Assembly (NCBI GenBank): GCA_014843695.1
Contig: CM026398.1
Coordinates: 51,685,834 to 51,749,833 of the forward strand
Length of the DNA stretch: 64,000 bases
Source of the DNA: Archivesica marissinica
Lineage: Eukaryota; Mollusca; Bivalvia; Venerida; Vesicomyidae
Direction of reading: 5' to 3'
Under the pieces are notes generated by a model that was given only the letters and a program-made list of their open reading frames with translations, was not told the origin of the DNA and searched no databases. Positions within the stretch are counted from its first letter, which is position 1. Each line of letters opens with the position of its first letter. This document shows positions 21,925 through 34,906 of this stretch, in pieces. The position numbers and the translations under genes are program-made.

Positions 21925-22032
21925 TATCATTGCACTATCCTCCAAAAATCTAAAATGACTAATCTCTTCAGGAGGCGTCGCTCATATGGGCAACCGGTAG
22001 CGACGATAAATAAACGTAAACACACACACACA

Positions 22033-22665
22033 GAGTTGCTACACATTTCATGGACTGACGAATCACTTCTGGCTTGTTGCATGGACAGACGACTTTTTAA
22101 CCTGATTGTGGAAAGTAACAGCAAATGGTAGTACACCTTGGATTATTTGGATAGAATATTTCACAATTGGTGAAGTGTTTGCCAAACTAATGTCTTAAAT
22201 TATAGCTTTTTAGAAGAATGTGATCCCGGTTAAGAGTTGTTGATCATAAAATGAAAATTTATAGTTTTATCTTGAACATGTTAACATGCACTAACAGTTT
22301 ATTTTCATGTTCAATGCATGTCAGGCCATCATGGACTAGATCATCTTTATAGTCACTTTTCGGGTCGGTTTTTCCCCCTTCAAATTTGAAAATTAAACTT
22401 CCTAATATCAATTGTTAATCATGCCTTTGTAGTAATCATTCATTCATATATTACCTGTAATTAATCTTACGTCTTTATAACTTCTTAGTATTAATTTTTA
22501 CGTAATACGTATACACTTATATAGAATTTTATTTCATACACTCGACAATAAACATAACTTTAATGCGCGCTACATGACCTTAGATGTCGATGCGCCGTAA
22601 AACACCATTCATTCATTATTTAAACTTCCTAATTCATGATACAAACATTTCCATTGTGTTCATTT
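22033..22665. other. No feature recognised
   Basis: AT-rich sequence with no supported gene. Confidence 0.45.
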
Positions 22666-22870
22666 TAAGCCACCATTTACTATGTCATTTGGCTGTCTGC
22701 TTAGCACTGTGGTTAGCATGCTCGCTTTTAACCAATGCAACCCGGGTTTGATTCTCTGACTGGGAAGTATGTGAGATGGTACTGTGGTCGCCAGATCGGA
22801 CAGGTGGGTTTTCTCTGTGTACTCCTGTTTACCCCCCACACACAATGACCACATACATGGACAGTCAGAC
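22666..22870 (+). mobile_element. Candidate SINE family 5
   Basis: A tRNA-like head TTAGCACTGTGGTTAGCATG with B-box-like CCCGGGTTTGATTCTC is followed by GTGGGTTTTCTCTGTGTACTCC TGTTTACC, a pyrimidine-rich body common in marine invertebrate SINEs. Only one copy in this window. Confidence 0.55.
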
Positions 22871-23040
22871 CCCTGTTATTAAAGACATTGGGCTGACCTA
22901 GATTACGGACAAGTTTGGCTGGTGAACTTACAGCAATGCATGGGTTTTACTGTTATATTACCTGTCTATACTAGTAACAAATTGAGGCTCAGGCAGAGTT
23001 ATCGATAATCAATTAATTGTTAGGATCAATATGGTATATA

Positions 23041-24450
23041 TAAACCACCATAAAGTATCCTGGAGTATCCTGGAGTATCTTAGAGTATCTTGGAGTATCT
23101 TGGACTTGGAATATCCTGGAGTATCTTGGACTTGGAGTATCTTGCAGTATCTTGGACTTGGAGTATCTTGCAGTATCTTGGACTTGCAGTATCTTGGACT
23201 TGGAGTATCCGGGAGTATCTTGGACTTGGAGTATCCTGGAGTATCTTGCAGTATCTTGGACTTGGAGTATCCTGGAGTATCTTGCAGTATCTTGGACTTG
23301 GAGTATCCTGGAGTATCTTGGACTTGGAGTATCTTGGACTTGGAGTATCCTGGAGTATCTTGGACTTGGAGTATCTTGGACTTGGAGTATCTGGGAGTAT
23401 CTTGGACTTGGAGTATCTGGGAGTATCTTACAGTATCTTGGACTTGGAGTATCTTGGAGTATCCTGCAGTATCCTGCAGTATCTTGCAGTATCTTGGACT
23501 TGGAGTATCTTGGAGTATCTTACAGTATCCTGCAGTATCTTGCAGTATCTTGGACTTGGAGTATCTTGGAGTATCCTGCAGTATCCTGCAGTATCTTGCA
23601 GTATCTTGGACTTGGAGTATCTGGGAGTATCTTACAGTATCTTGGACTTGGAGTATCTTGGAGTATCCTGCAGTATCCTGCAGTATCCTGCAGTATCCTG
23701 CAGTATCTTGCAGTATCTTGGACTTGGAGTATCTTGGAGTATCCTGCAGTATCCTGCAGTATCTTGCAGTATCTTGGACTTGGAGTATCTTGGAGTATCC
23801 TGCAGTATCCTGCAGTATCTTGCAGTATCTTGGACTTGGAGTATCTTGGAGTATCCTGCAGTATCCTGCAGTATCTTGCAGTATCTTGGACTTGGAGTAT
23901 CTTGGAGTATCCTGCAGTATCCTGCAGTATCTTGCAGTATCTTGGACTTGGAGTATCTTGGAGTATCTTGCAGTATCCTGCAGTATCTTGCAGTATCTTG
24001 GACTTGGAGTATCTTGGAGTATCCTGCAGTATCCTGCAGTATCTTGCAGTATCTTGGACTTGGAGTATCTTGGAGTATCCTGCAGTATCCTGCAGTATCT
24101 TGCAGTATCTTGGACTTGGAGTATCTTGGAGTATCCTGCAGTATCCTGCAGTATCTTGCAGTATCTTGGACTTGGAGTATCTTGGAGTATCCTGCAGTAT
24201 CTTGCAGTATCTTGGACTTGGAGTATCTTGGAGTATCCTGCAGTATCTTGCAGTATCTTGGACTTGGAGTATCCTGCAGTATCTTGCAGTATCTTGGACT
24301 TGGAGTATCCTGCAGTATCTTGCAGTATCTTGGACTTGGAGTAGCTTGCAGTATCTTGGACTTGGAGTATCCTGCAGTATCTTGCAGTATCTTGGACTTG
24401 GAGTATCCTGCAGTATCTTGCAGTATCTTGGACTTGGAGTAGCTTGCAGC
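23041..24450. repeat. 10-bp based minisatellite with 56-bp higher-order unit
   Basis: Built of 10-bp pieces (GGAGTATCTT, GCAGTATCCT) and a 16-bp piece containing GGACTTGGAGTATC. In the middle (about 23700-24200) these are organised into a regular 56-bp unit; the left part is less ordered. There are no stop codons in most frames, so long open frames on both strands are artefacts. Confidence 0.97.
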
Positions 24451-25733
24451 ACATTCCAAGTATTATTTATTCTAAGTTATTCAATTGTAAAAGTTTAATT
24501 TCTCAAACAATTTTGATAAAAATTCTAAATTGTTCAGAATGCGACGAGTAAAAACTACTATATTTTAGCTCCATCATTTACTGGAAATTGTATCTTGGTG
24601 TGGCTATTGTATTTCATGTAAATTGTACCGGCTGTGGCAGCACGTTCTAAGGAAGTGCATAGTGGCTGTGCCTAAAAGCTGTACCCTGCAGGTGTTCTGG
24701 AATTGCATGGTTTATGTCAGAATCTTCTCCCACTCTGTTACTGTCTCTGACAAGATAATATGAAACCATTTTGTTTGCTTATTGCTATAAATAGATTGCA
24801 TTTCAGCGATTGGTGTTATGTAACTTCTTCCGGAAATCAATTGTATGGGTTACTTGTCGCCAGGAATAAACAGTTTCATTTGTGTCCCAGATTGCAAGCT
24901 CAATCTAATTTTATACGTGTTTTATGATTGAATTGTTTGAAATGGAAATTTTGCACGTATTTTATGTTGTTGATATGTTACTATTAATACATTGTGTTTA
25001 TTGTTAGCGGAAACGGCTTCAGATAACTTTCATGAAATCTATCATAAAACTATATTTAGAGAATTGAGGCGTGCTTCAGAGGACAATAAATATCCACAAC
25101 TATGTACATGATTGTTCACTTGTTGCTATAAACAGGCGCGCTATGCACGGTCTAAGATTGGGGGGACGGTCAGGGTGTGTATGGGAGGTGTGGCCCCTCT
25201 CGTCTCCAATATTTTTTTGGAAGTAAAGATACGATTGGTGCAAGTAGCAGACTTTTAAATCCTTAATTTTTTTCCCTGTAAGTTTGAATTAATTTATGAC
25301 ATGCTTTTCAATACTCGATCTATTCTAATTCAAATAACATTTATTTATTTAAGCTGTTTATGTATATAGCGAGAGACATATAACAGCAGGTATATTATAT
25401 TTCTACACAAGTTTTAACTCTATAATGTATACGGTATACGAGTTGTATATAGCAAGAGGCATATAAGAGCAGATATATTATATTTCTACACACGTTTTTT
25501 AAAATATATAATGTATACGGTATACAAGTCTGATTTTTATTTACGGGTAGATTGGCTAAAGTTTACATCACTTTTTTGGCAATTAACAAATAACAGTTTA
25601 TCCTAGTTAAAACATACACCTCACCACCATACATACGTGTTAACACCGAGTCCATGTAGATTAATTACAATTATACCCGGTGGTCTGTAATTCAACCTTT
25701 GTCAGATTAGCAAAGATGAACTGCAGGCCCGTA
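24451..25733. other. No gene; one 83-bp duplication
   Basis: At 25361-25528 an 83-bp segment (TGTATATAGCGAGAGACATA...GTATACGGTATAC) is present twice in tandem. The rest is unassigned. Confidence 0.5.
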
Positions 25734-26006
25734 GCCACATTGAGGCACAATGAGGCAGCTGCCTCCATTAAAATTTCCAAAGCAAAAAAAAAATTAAATA
25801 AATAAAATGCAAAACATATCCTTTTGCTGTATTAAATGTTGACTGCTAGAGCGCTGAAAGGTCAGTACATAATTATACGTCTAAACTCATTAAATCAGAA
25901 AACACAGGAAATCACTTCTATAACCCAACAATTTTATGGGGGAACATGCCCCCAGACTCCCCCCCAACATTGCCTCGGTTGAAATTTGCCTCTTGCTACG
26001 GTACTG
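25734..26006. mobile_element. MITE with CAG...CTG ends and 5-bp target duplication
   Basis: Ends CAGGCCCGTAGCC and (reversed) CAGTACCGTAGCA are inverted repeats. AACTG flanks both sides (25729-25733 and 26007-26011). 273 bp without coding capacity. Five-bp duplications with CAG ends are described for a hAT-like group (hAT5); that assignment is tentative. Confidence 0.72.
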
Positions 26007-26011
26007 AACTG

Positions 26012-28167
26012 TTAATCTAGACAAAATAGACAATACACATGGGTGCCATGGTCGATGAAACCACTGCCCCCCCGCACACATGATTTCTAAAATTAAATTT
26101 AAAAATGTTTCTATACATATTAATTTTTTGTCGTTGCTTGTCGAATATTTTATTTAAATTATTTTTATCTTTTTTTCCCGATGTTACTCGCTGAATTATT
26201 GGACCGGCGTGCTCCAGTTGTGGCGCCACCGATCAATACTTGTGTTTATGCACCTTATCACACAGGTGATATGTTATTACCGCACACAGAAAGCATCATT
26301 GGGAAATCATTTGGTCTAAACCTGGGTCAAAGGCATTGACATTCTGCTGTATTGTCACCCCCACCCCATAAAATTGCCAAAGAGGGGGGGAGGGTGTCCA
26401 TCACCTTTTGAAAATGCACCGTAATGCGCTAAATCCAATACCCTAAACAAAATTGATGGTGCAACGTGCCCCCAGATCAGGGCTACTAAAATGTTCAAAA
26501 CCAAATCGGTTCAGGCAGAAATTGACAGCAGGACCCCCCCCCCCTGTCATTCTAATTTATTTTAAGATTTTTATCGTTTTTTAAAACTAGGATTTTATTG
26601 TAAAGTGTGTTGATATTTGAACAGTGAAGTGCGGGTCATTCATTAAAATCGCCGCATACAATGGCCAGGGGTACTACGGCGTAAGACGAGGCAGAGGGTC
26701 GAGTTGTTTAGGGTACGGGTTGACCAAGTACATGTATATATGTCAGAGCTGCATGGACGTATCTATGCAATCGGCTGTCTATGGCATCAACTCAATCAAG
26801 TACACACATAGAAATTCCATATCTATTTTTAGACACACACCTGTTGTAATTTGAAGAAGCTCCGTAGCAGTTACTTCCTTTATAGACTATAATCTTAATG
26901 ACAATTTAGTGCCTCGGGCAAAACATGTCTCAGATGGGTTATGTATGGTTTTGGGATTATCGGACAATTAACATGGACAGTCAAGCAGGTCGCAATCGAT
27001 CTTTGACCGGAAACAGATATGAACATTGATATACCTTATGGAGGGAGATTACATTTTACCAATTTAGGTTTGTTAGAAAATGTATTTGGCTTTTTCAACA
27101 ATTTTCTGGACATAATTTGTTATGACAGTTTAAAATTCAGTCCTGGACCAATAGGCTATTTTAGAAGCCCTGCCCCAGATCCAATGAAAATGATCAATTA
27201 CCCCCCCCCCCCCCATCACACACCCTCAATGTGCGAATGCCGATGATACACTAGCAAAAATAATGTAACTACATTAATTAATTTAGTACATTATCACCGA
27301 TATTGCTGCCTCACAAAATGGATTTCCACCAGAGTCGGTAGCTGACAGTTCTGACAACTGTTGCCTATCACACTCTGAATGCATGATAGAAATTAACTGT
27401 TCACTCAATCTGCTTATCCTACATCTGGGCAAGGTGATGCAGTGTGACAACATGGGAAGTAACTTGAATTAAGGTAAGAGAAAGAGATTCATTGAATTGT
27501 CTCCCCTGCATGTTAAAGCATCGGCTTCAAATTGTCTATATTTAGCATTTTCTATATTATATCCATTACACTCTCAAAACGCCAACTATTTTGATGCTAG
27601 ACCATTATGATTATATTATTATGTCTAACAGTCTTCATTCAAGAACGTAACTTGACCGATATTGTTTTGAGGTTGGGGTTTCGAGGAGAGGCAGTCAAGC
27701 AGCTTATTAGGGAAGCTATTAAGCTTTTTTTCAATTCTTTTTTTATTCATTTTTAGTATTATTTTAAGTGTCCCGTCATTTTCTTTTTCAATCCAAACAA
27801 TAATTTTCTTGAAATACTCACTTATATATTAATTAGTACTACATACATTGGAACAAATTGATAGCAAATTTGACGTTTTGGAAAAGGGCTGTTGCTGTTG
27901 CTTATTAGTTATAATGATATAAGAAATATATATTTACCATATTATTGTTCATGGCCAACCATTAATAAGTTTAGAACACTCATGAATTCAACACCAAAAA
28001 GCAAAACTTGTCAATTTAGCTAAATATATTTATTTAGCCACAAGTAAAAGAAATGATATTAATTAACTAAATGAATGTTCCTACTTGTAAAATATTGATT
28101 TGTGTGACACTGAATACCAACTATATTGTTAAACAAACAAATAAATGTTAATGCTTTGCTTACTCAA
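26012..28167. other. Long stretch without a recognised gene
   Basis: Contains short C/G homopolymers (about 26540 and 27200) and unremarkable AT-rich DNA. Open frames of up to 76 codons have no recognisable domains. Could hold an intron or undetected exons. Confidence 0.45.
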
Positions 28168-29085
28168 ACCTTGTATCTCCATACTGCTGATAAGCAATAG
28201 GCACACTGTACTACATACCCATTGTATCTCCATACTGCTGATAAACAATAGGCACACTGTACTACATACTCATTGTATCTCCATACTGCTGATAAACAAT
28301 AGACACACTGTACTACATACTCATTGTATCTCCATACTGCTGATAAACAACAGGCACACTGTACTACATACCCATTGTATCTCCATACTGCTGATAAACA
28401 ATAGGCACACTGTACTACATACCCATATTGTATCTCCATACTACTGATAAACAATAGGCACACTGTACTACATACTCATTGTATCTCCATACTGCCGATA
28501 AACAATAGGCACATTGTACTACATACTCATTGTATCTCCATACTGCTGATAAACAATAGACACACTGTACTACATACCCATTGTAGCTCCATACTGCTGA
28601 TAAACAACAGGCACACTGTACTACATACTCATTGTATCTCCATACTGCTGATAAACAACAGGCACACTGTACTACATACTCATTGTATCTCCATACTGCC
28701 GATAAACAATAGGCACATTGTACTACATACTCATTGTATCTCCATACTGCCGATAAACAATAGACACAATGTACTACATACTCATTGTATCTCCATACTG
28801 CTGATAAACAATAGGCACATTGTACTACATACTCATTGTATCTCCATACTGCCGATAAACAATAGACACAATGTACTACATACTCATTGTATCTCCATAC
28901 TGCCGATAAACAATAGACACAATGTACTACATACTCATTGTATCTCCATACTGCTGATAAACAATAGGCACATTGTACTACATACTCATTGTATCTCCAT
29001 ACTGCTGATAAACAATAGACACACTGTACTACATACTCATTGTAGCTCCATACTGCTGATAAACAATAGGCACACTACTACACAC
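28168..29085. repeat. 51-bp minisatellite, about 18 copies
   Basis: Units of CATTGTATCTCCATACTGCT GATAAACAATAGGCACACTG TACTACATACT (51 bp), with variants GCCGATAAAC, AGACACAATG and GTAGCTCC. Variant combinations recur in blocks, implying multi-unit duplication. Confidence 0.96.
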
Positions 29086-29742
29086 TCAATAATGAGAATA
29101 GATGGATGAATGTTGGACAGGGTAAAGGTGTTATATTGCGTCTATGTGGAGTAATAGATTAAGTGCGGTGGGCGCCGAGGTAATACAGGAGTGCACGCAC
29201 GATGGCAAGGTTGTCTCTGGCTGCGACATATCAATTATTACTAATTGATGCTCATTATAATTTACAAATAATGGTCCTGGTAATAAATCGCTGTACTGTA
29301 TCTTCTTAAATGAATGTTACCTGTATTTGGTGGTCAGCCAGTGTGGTAACAATGATGTAGCCAGTCATAAATTATTAATAGATTCTGTCAATTAAATCTG
29401 ACAAGATGTGTGTTTCCTCCTCTTGCTAATAGGTTGAATGTGTTTTAAGGTGGTGCATGTACCTGGATTGTAATTGGTGTTCATTCGTTAAATGGCTATC
29501 ATCCTGGTCTGTTGTCGGCAGGTTGTACTGTAAATAAATCATGTCATACTTGTCGTACTGCGGTTGACTATAATGTTTCCGGGTGCTGTTCTTTATGCGG
29601 TTGTTCTGAAATGAAATGAAAATACAGGATTTGAATATTCCACTTGGCTGATATGAATATGCACTGTGTCAATAATGAAGAATATTTTTGCGAAATCGTA
29701 AAAGTGATTCTTTTATTTTGTAAATATAAATATTCCACTACC
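29086..29742. other. No feature recognised
   Basis: Unassigned AT-rich DNA. Confidence 0.45.
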
Positions 29743-29933
29743 TAACCTGTCAATCACGACTAAAGTCGCTTTTGCAAACAGCATAGCGCCAGATTAGACG
29801 GCACAGAATGCTGTCTGATCAGGCTCTATGCTGTTTGCTATTGTGGAGCTTGTCTGAATAGCTGAATAGACCTTGATCTGGATCTGTGTTGTTTGTTCAT
29901 TCCATCCAATTTATTCAGCAGGTCATGGGTTAA
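29743..29933. mobile_element. TTAA MITE family 3/4 copy
   Basis: Begins TAACCTGTCAATCACGAC and ends GCAGGTCATGGGTTAA. Inside are the family motifs TTTGCAAACAGCATAG, CTGATCAGGCTCTATGCTGT and GATCTGGATCTGTGTTGTTTG, forming two hairpins. Other copies at 42975, 44881, 51017 and 61329. Confidence 0.78.
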
Positions 29934-30101
29934 AGCAATTTCTGATTAAGATCGTTAAGTGAAAATTTGTTGATGTTCAACTTTTGCAACTCGTATAGAA
30001 TATATATCCGGAAATAGATTTCTAAGAAATTCTGGATATATGATTATCTAGGAATTATCTCACCCTATTATACTACATGCAACAATAATTATGTGATTAT
30101 A

Positions 30102-30279
30102 CAGTCAAACCTGTGTTAAGCAGCCAGCCATGGGAATCACAGAAAGTGGCTGCTTAGCACAGGTGGCTGCTTAATAGAGGTCAAATGTATAATAAAACAA
30201 CATATTTGGAATCTGGAACCTGGCTGCTTAATACAGGTTGGCTGCTTAATGGAGGTGACCACTAACACAGGTTTGACTG
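30102..30279. mobile_element. Tc1/mariner-type MITE (family 5) with TA flanks
   Basis: Inverted termini CAGTCAAACCTGTGTTA at both ends, flanked by TA. Internal GGCTGCTTAA motifs are repeated in both orientations so the whole element is quasi-palindromic. 178 bp. CAGT ends with TA duplication suggest a Tc1/mariner source. Confidence 0.88.
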
Positions 30280-30377
30280 TATACCATAGTTCACAAAAAT
30301 CAACTCAAATTACTGAAGATTTGCTGTACATGTTCAGCTGTTTTTAATGATTTTCCTGTTCTGTTGTATCAATTTTT

Positions 30378-30577
30378 CAGGCGCGGATCCAGGAGTGGGT
30401 CCAGGGGGGTCCGGACCCACCCCTGCTCCATGGCATTCTTTTTTTTTTAGCCTAAAATCATGTATTCCAATGACGAAAATAATGCTATACTGTTTTAAAC
30501 AAAAATCGGGGGGAGGGCCCCCAGACCCCCCGCTCCTATCGGACCCACCCCTGCAAAAAATCCTGGATCCGCCCCTG
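30378..30577. mobile_element. MITE with CAGG...CCTG ends
   Basis: CAGGCGCGGATCCAGGAGTG at the left; reversed right end CAGGGGCGGATCCAGGAT. Subterminal GGGGTCCGGACCC and CGGACCCACCCCTG are further inverted copies. Flanked by TTTTT on each side, compatible with a 5-bp duplication but low complexity. Confidence 0.8.
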
Positions 30578-30582
30578 TTTTT

Positions 30583-31057
30583 ATTCACATTAAGGACAAG
30601 TTGTTGTATCAGGTTGCATACAGTGAAGTGGATCTGCCTGTTTAAATACACTCAACAACATCAGAGATCTGTAAATACCTGGCTGGACAATCTGTAATCT
30701 TACAGACCATTGCAAGGGAGATATTTCAAGGGAGATAATAATAAAATTCTCACCGTCATATAATTAATGATCTGACTTGGTTACACCCCCTGCACATTAA
30801 TTGTGAACTATTAAATACTTACATTAAGTCACGACTGAAGGCACGATTTTTGCAATTTAGTGAAAACATAGTTAATGTTTATAGTTTGGCAGTTAATACA
30901 ATGACGAAAGGATTCATTTTAAGTGTATGATACAATATTCTGAAACAAAATATAGCTGAAGGTGGTTTGTTTAACAGAATGCTCAGTTTCATATATTTTA
31001 TCAAGGCAAGTTGCTGTTCGGTCTACAGAGGTAAATTACATCTGTAAATGCATGTAC
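30583..31057. other. No feature recognised
   Basis: Unassigned AT-rich DNA. Confidence 0.45.
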
Positions 31058-31335
31058 AGATGGATCTGTACTCCAGTGGTAACACGCCGGACTGGTAATC
31101 CAGGGATCGCAGGTTCGATCCCCTGTCTGACCCTAATAAAATTAAGTTTTAGATGGGACATTTAACCGAGGTCTCGTGTCGGTACTGTGCACGTAAAAGA
31201 ACCAGAGGAGACTATGGAATAGGTCTCTGTCTGTATCATTGCACTATCCTCCAAAAATCTAAAATGACTAATCTCTTCAGGAGACGTCGCTCATATGGGC
31301 AACCGGTAGCGACGATAAATAAACGTAAAACACAC
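31058..31335 (+). mobile_element. SINE family 1 copy
   Basis: Head CTCCAGTGGTAACACGCCGG, the CTGGTAATCCAG anticodon arm and B box GGTTCGATCCCC, then the family body to GATAAATAAACGTAAAAC. A short deletion near 31180 removes the GCTTTACA segment. Confidence 0.92.
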
Positions 31336-31424
31336 ACAAATATTTTTTAAATAATCAGTCTGTTGTTTTATAAAATCTGTTTGGTATTCAGAAAAGAGTG
31401 GCGTCGGTTAATGGAAACAATGAA

Positions 31425-31885
31425 CAAGAATGGGACAATTCGGGACCAAGAAATTTGTTCGACTTGGATGGAATTCCAGTCAATTCGGGACCAAGAAATT
31501 TGTTCGACTTGGATGGAATTCCAGTCAATTCTGGACCAAGAAATTTGTTCAGTTTGGATGGAATTCCAGGCAATTCTGCACCAAGAAATTTGTTCAGTTT
31601 GGATGGAATTCCAGTCAATTTGGGGCCAAGAAATTTGTTCGACTTGGATGGAATTCCAGTCAATTCGGGACCAAGAAATTTGTTCAGTTTGGAGGGAATT
31701 CCAGTCAATTCGAGACCAAGAAATTTGTTCAGTTTGGAGGGAATTCCAGTCAATTCGAGACCAAGAAATTTGTTCAGTTTGGAGGGAATTCCAGTCGATT
31801 CGGGACCAAGAAATTTGTTCAGTTTGGATGGAATTCCAGTCAATTCGGGACCAAGAAATTTGTTCGACTTGGATGGAATTCCAGT
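31425..31885. repeat. 45-bp minisatellite, about 10 copies
   Basis: Units of GGACCAAGAAATTTGTTCGA CTTGGATGGAATTCCAGTCA ATTCG (45 bp). A multiple of three, so three plus-strand frames and one minus-strand frame are open; period-15 peptides such as DQEICSTWMEFQ are not taken as genes. Confidence 0.95.
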
Positions 31886-32666
31886 TTTGGGGGTTCCGAT
31901 TTTGAGGGGTTTCCCTGAAATTGTACTACTAAATTATGAATGTAATACTATAGGTATGAAATAAGAAGATGGGTTAATGGTATAATTTATTTAAATTTTA
32001 ATAATTTGTGCAAATACACCAGATTGTCAGTGTAATCACCCGTTCTCTAGTTTCACATCTTACAGTATATAGTGGAGGACAGACAGGAAATCTATTGTCT
32101 TGTGTGTTTCCGTCAGGCAATGTTACTGTATTTCATCTTGAATGTTAATGAACCTGTCACACTATTATTTATGTTAGTTTTTGAACATCAAAGGCTATGT
32201 GACAGTAACCTACTGGAAGTTCACTATAAAACGAGTCTATATATGGACGTGAAGAAGTGGTTTTATTTCTTTAATTAATCCATAAAACATACCTGCGTTG
32301 TATTTCTTTAACTATTTGCATGCTGGGTAAAATAAAGGCTATAAATAGCTCAAATAATTTTAGCAGACGGCAATTCATTAATGTTTTTCTTTTTTTATTT
32401 GTAACTGAAAACTCTGGAAATATGTCGTGGAATTTCCTTTGAATTGTGTAGTAGTGGAATTACGACACAATTCCAGGGATCATTCTAGAGGGCGATGTGG
32501 GCGAAAAGTCGCCCTAGGGACCCTGACTTCGTCCGGGGGGGGGGCACTTCTCCCTAAAAAAGAAAACATTTTGTCCACTGGCCCATTATAAAACACTCCT
32601 ATTCAAATGTATTTAATGGTCATACTGTGCATTTTAACCATATTTTGTTTGATTAAATAACACCAT
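31886..32666. other. No feature recognised
   Basis: AT-rich with one poly-G tract near 32538. No supported gene. Confidence 0.45.
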
Positions 32667-32857
32667 TTAACCCATTCAACACCACAGGCCTCTAAATTGG
32701 CTTACAAAAAAGTGTAGATCCAGATGAGATCTGCACTTTTTTCAAGTAATATAACTATTTTTAGAATTTTTTTTACCCATTTTGATAAATGAACTGATCC
32801 AAATGTAATAATATCATGGACCAGTCCATGTCAGTTACTTGGTGTTGAATGGGTTAA
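32667..32857. mobile_element. TTAA MITE family 1, hairpin-deleted
   Basis: TTAACCCATTCAACACCACA...TGGTGTTGAATGGGTTAA, 191 bp. The central hairpin is shortened to AGATCCAGATGAGATCTGCA, as if one arm had been deleted at the palindrome. Confidence 0.88.
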
Positions 32858-33156
32858 GGACTTGATCATGCTCTTTCTCATTTCTCCCAAAAATTCTGAC
32901 CTAGAATTAATCCTGCAATTTTAATGAAAGTATGACATTCTAATGAAATTGCAGGACATATTTGACTCTTATTTTCATCACTGCAAAGAGTTAAGTGGAA
33001 ACATGTTAGTGAGTGTCTATGTTTATTATGACATCACAACTCCCCTGACATTTGGCAGGAAATAACACGCACAAAGCACTGTGTTTGGAATGTTATAAAG
33101 AACTGTTTTGTTTATGTTTGTATGATATATCATGACAGTGTAGCTAATTTTATATA

Positions 33157-33521
33157 CAGTCAAACCCAGGTTAGTGGTCACCTCCATTAAGCAGCCAATC
33201 TGTATTAAGAAGCCAGTTTCCAGATTCACAATACAGTCCAACCTGTGTTAGTGGTCACCTCTATTAAGCAGCCAACCTGTATTAAGCAGCCAGTTTCCAG
33301 ATTCCCATTATGTTGATTTATTATACATTTGACCTCTATTAAGCAGCCACCTGTGCTAAGCAGCCACTTTCTGTGATTCCATTGGCTGGCTGCTTAAGAC
33401 AGGTTTGACTGTATGTTGTTTTATTATACATTTAAAAAACTCGACCTATTAAGCAGCCACCTGTGCTAAGCAGCCACTTTCTGTGATTCCCTAGCTTGGC
33501 TGCTTAACACAGGTGTGACTG
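33157..33521. mobile_element. Compound TA-type MITE family 5
   Basis: Three pieces: a left terminal fragment (33157-33232, CAGTCAAACCCAGGTTAG), a near-complete element (33234-33411, CAGTCCAACC...GGTTTGACTG), then a repeated right half to 33521. The TGCTTAA/TTAAGCA motifs recur throughout. Looks like repeated duplication of one element. Confidence 0.82.
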
Positions 33522-33979
33522 TAATGCATTGTAAGCATTCAATTTCATGCAAAGAAAGACTTGTCATCCCTTCCCAACGCCCAACATGTGATGAGCATAA
33601 ATCGTTGTTTTGCCATGCAGCATTAGGTTGTGTTTCACACAGGCAGCCATTAATTGTATTAACTAATTAAGATCCGGAAAAAATCTGGTTAATTATCACA
33701 TTTAGGAAACAAAACAGAAAATATGTGGAGGAAGTTGAAATGTTTCATTCCGAGTTTCATTCTGAAAACTAGAATTTAATTCCATGTAATTAGCAGTTTC
33801 CTAGCAACATCTGACAATGCAGTCTTCATTGAGTATGAGTTATCAGTCATATATTGGTTTATATGCAACGTAAGTGCAAGGGAGCGGTTGGATCACGAGC
33901 GACTGCAGCATTACTGTTGTATATAATCTGATATATGATCAATAAATTACTTTCAGCTTTCTTCTTCCTGTCTTATATA
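33522..33979. other. No feature recognised
   Basis: Unassigned AT-rich DNA between two MITE copies. Confidence 0.45.
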
Positions 33980-34152
33980 CAGTCAAACATGTGTTAAGCA
34001 GCCAAGGGAATTACAGAAAGTGGCTGCTTTGCACAGGTGGCTGCTTATAGAGGTCAAATGTATAATAAAATAACCGATTGGGAATCTGGAAACTGGCTGC
34101 TTAATATAGGTTGACTGCTTAATAGAGGTGACCACTAACACAGGTTTGACTG
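33980..34152. mobile_element. TA-type MITE family 5 copy
   Basis: CAGTCAAACATGTGTTAAGC...ACACAGGTTTGACTG with TA on both sides, 173 bp. Confidence 0.88.
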
Positions 34153-34394
34153 TATATAAAGTGGGATAGTGGCTTTGGTTGCGGGGGGGGGGGGCACTGT
34201 AGTTGAAGTTTGCCCAATGCCAAAATATCTGGTAACGGTGCGATCAGTAAGTAACATATTGGGTTCATACGAAGCGAAATGTTACAATATGCAAGTAATT
34301 TTGTATTTAACCCTTTTCTTCACAACAGAAGAGGCCAATCACTCATCTAATCTCCATACCGCTGATAAGTTCACTAATCAATATTTCTGGGAAT

Positions 34395-34571
34395 TGTCAA
34401 ACCTGTGTTAGTGGTCGCCTCCATTAAGATGCCAACCTGTATTAAGCAGCCAGTTTCCAGATTCCCAATATGTTGTTTTATTATACATTTGACCTCTATT
34501 AAGCAGCCACCTGTGCTAAGCAGCCACTTTCTGTAACTCCCTTGGCTGGCTGCTTACGGCAGGTTTGACTG
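34395..34571. mobile_element. TA-type MITE family 5 copy
   Basis: GTCAAACCTGTGTTAGTGG...GGCAGGTTTGACTG. The outer left bases are altered. Opposite orientation to the copy at 33980. Confidence 0.85.
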
Positions 34572-34906
34572 TAGCTAATGATATAGAACGACAGCTGTAT
34601 GTGGGAAGCTATAGGTATTGTATTGCGTTTATATGGATTATAGGCTTAAACGAAATGGAGGCTTTTTAATTGGCTTAGAAGCTAGTACAGAGCGTAAACT
34701 AATTAACTAAAGATGCACTCTTTTCAAGAGAGAAACTCAAGTCATTTAATTTAATCAAACGTTAGCTTGACTTTCTGGTGCTGGCCGTTGTCTAAGACTA
34801 ATGTTGTTGAAACTTGTTGCCCAAACCATTTGTATTTTCATGCTATGTATTGTATCTTTATGTGTATGACATAATTATGTACTATTGATTTGCAATAAAA
34901 TATGGT
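34572..34906. other. No feature recognised
   Basis: Unassigned AT-rich DNA. Confidence 0.45.

Larger units (their letters stand above)
20971..22032 (+). mobile_element. SINE family 1 copy split by a LINE insertion
   Basis: 20971-21019 is the SINE middle (CGTAAAAGAACCAGAGGAGA to CTCTGTCTGTATC). 21925-22032 continues the same SINE (GTATCATTGCACTATCC to GATAAATAAACGTAAACAC). The 5' tRNA head is missing. GTATC is duplicated at the two junctions. Confidence 0.9.

Noticed and set aside
23009..24498. Several overlapping open frames of 275-481 codons on both strands
   Set aside because: All are periodic translations of the 56-bp/10-bp repeat, which lacks stops in most frames. No unique sequence or start context.
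31388..31964. Frames of 150-188 codons with 15-residue repeats
   Set aside because: The 45-bp tandem repeat is a multiple of three and open in four frames at once, so a real repeat protein is not supported.
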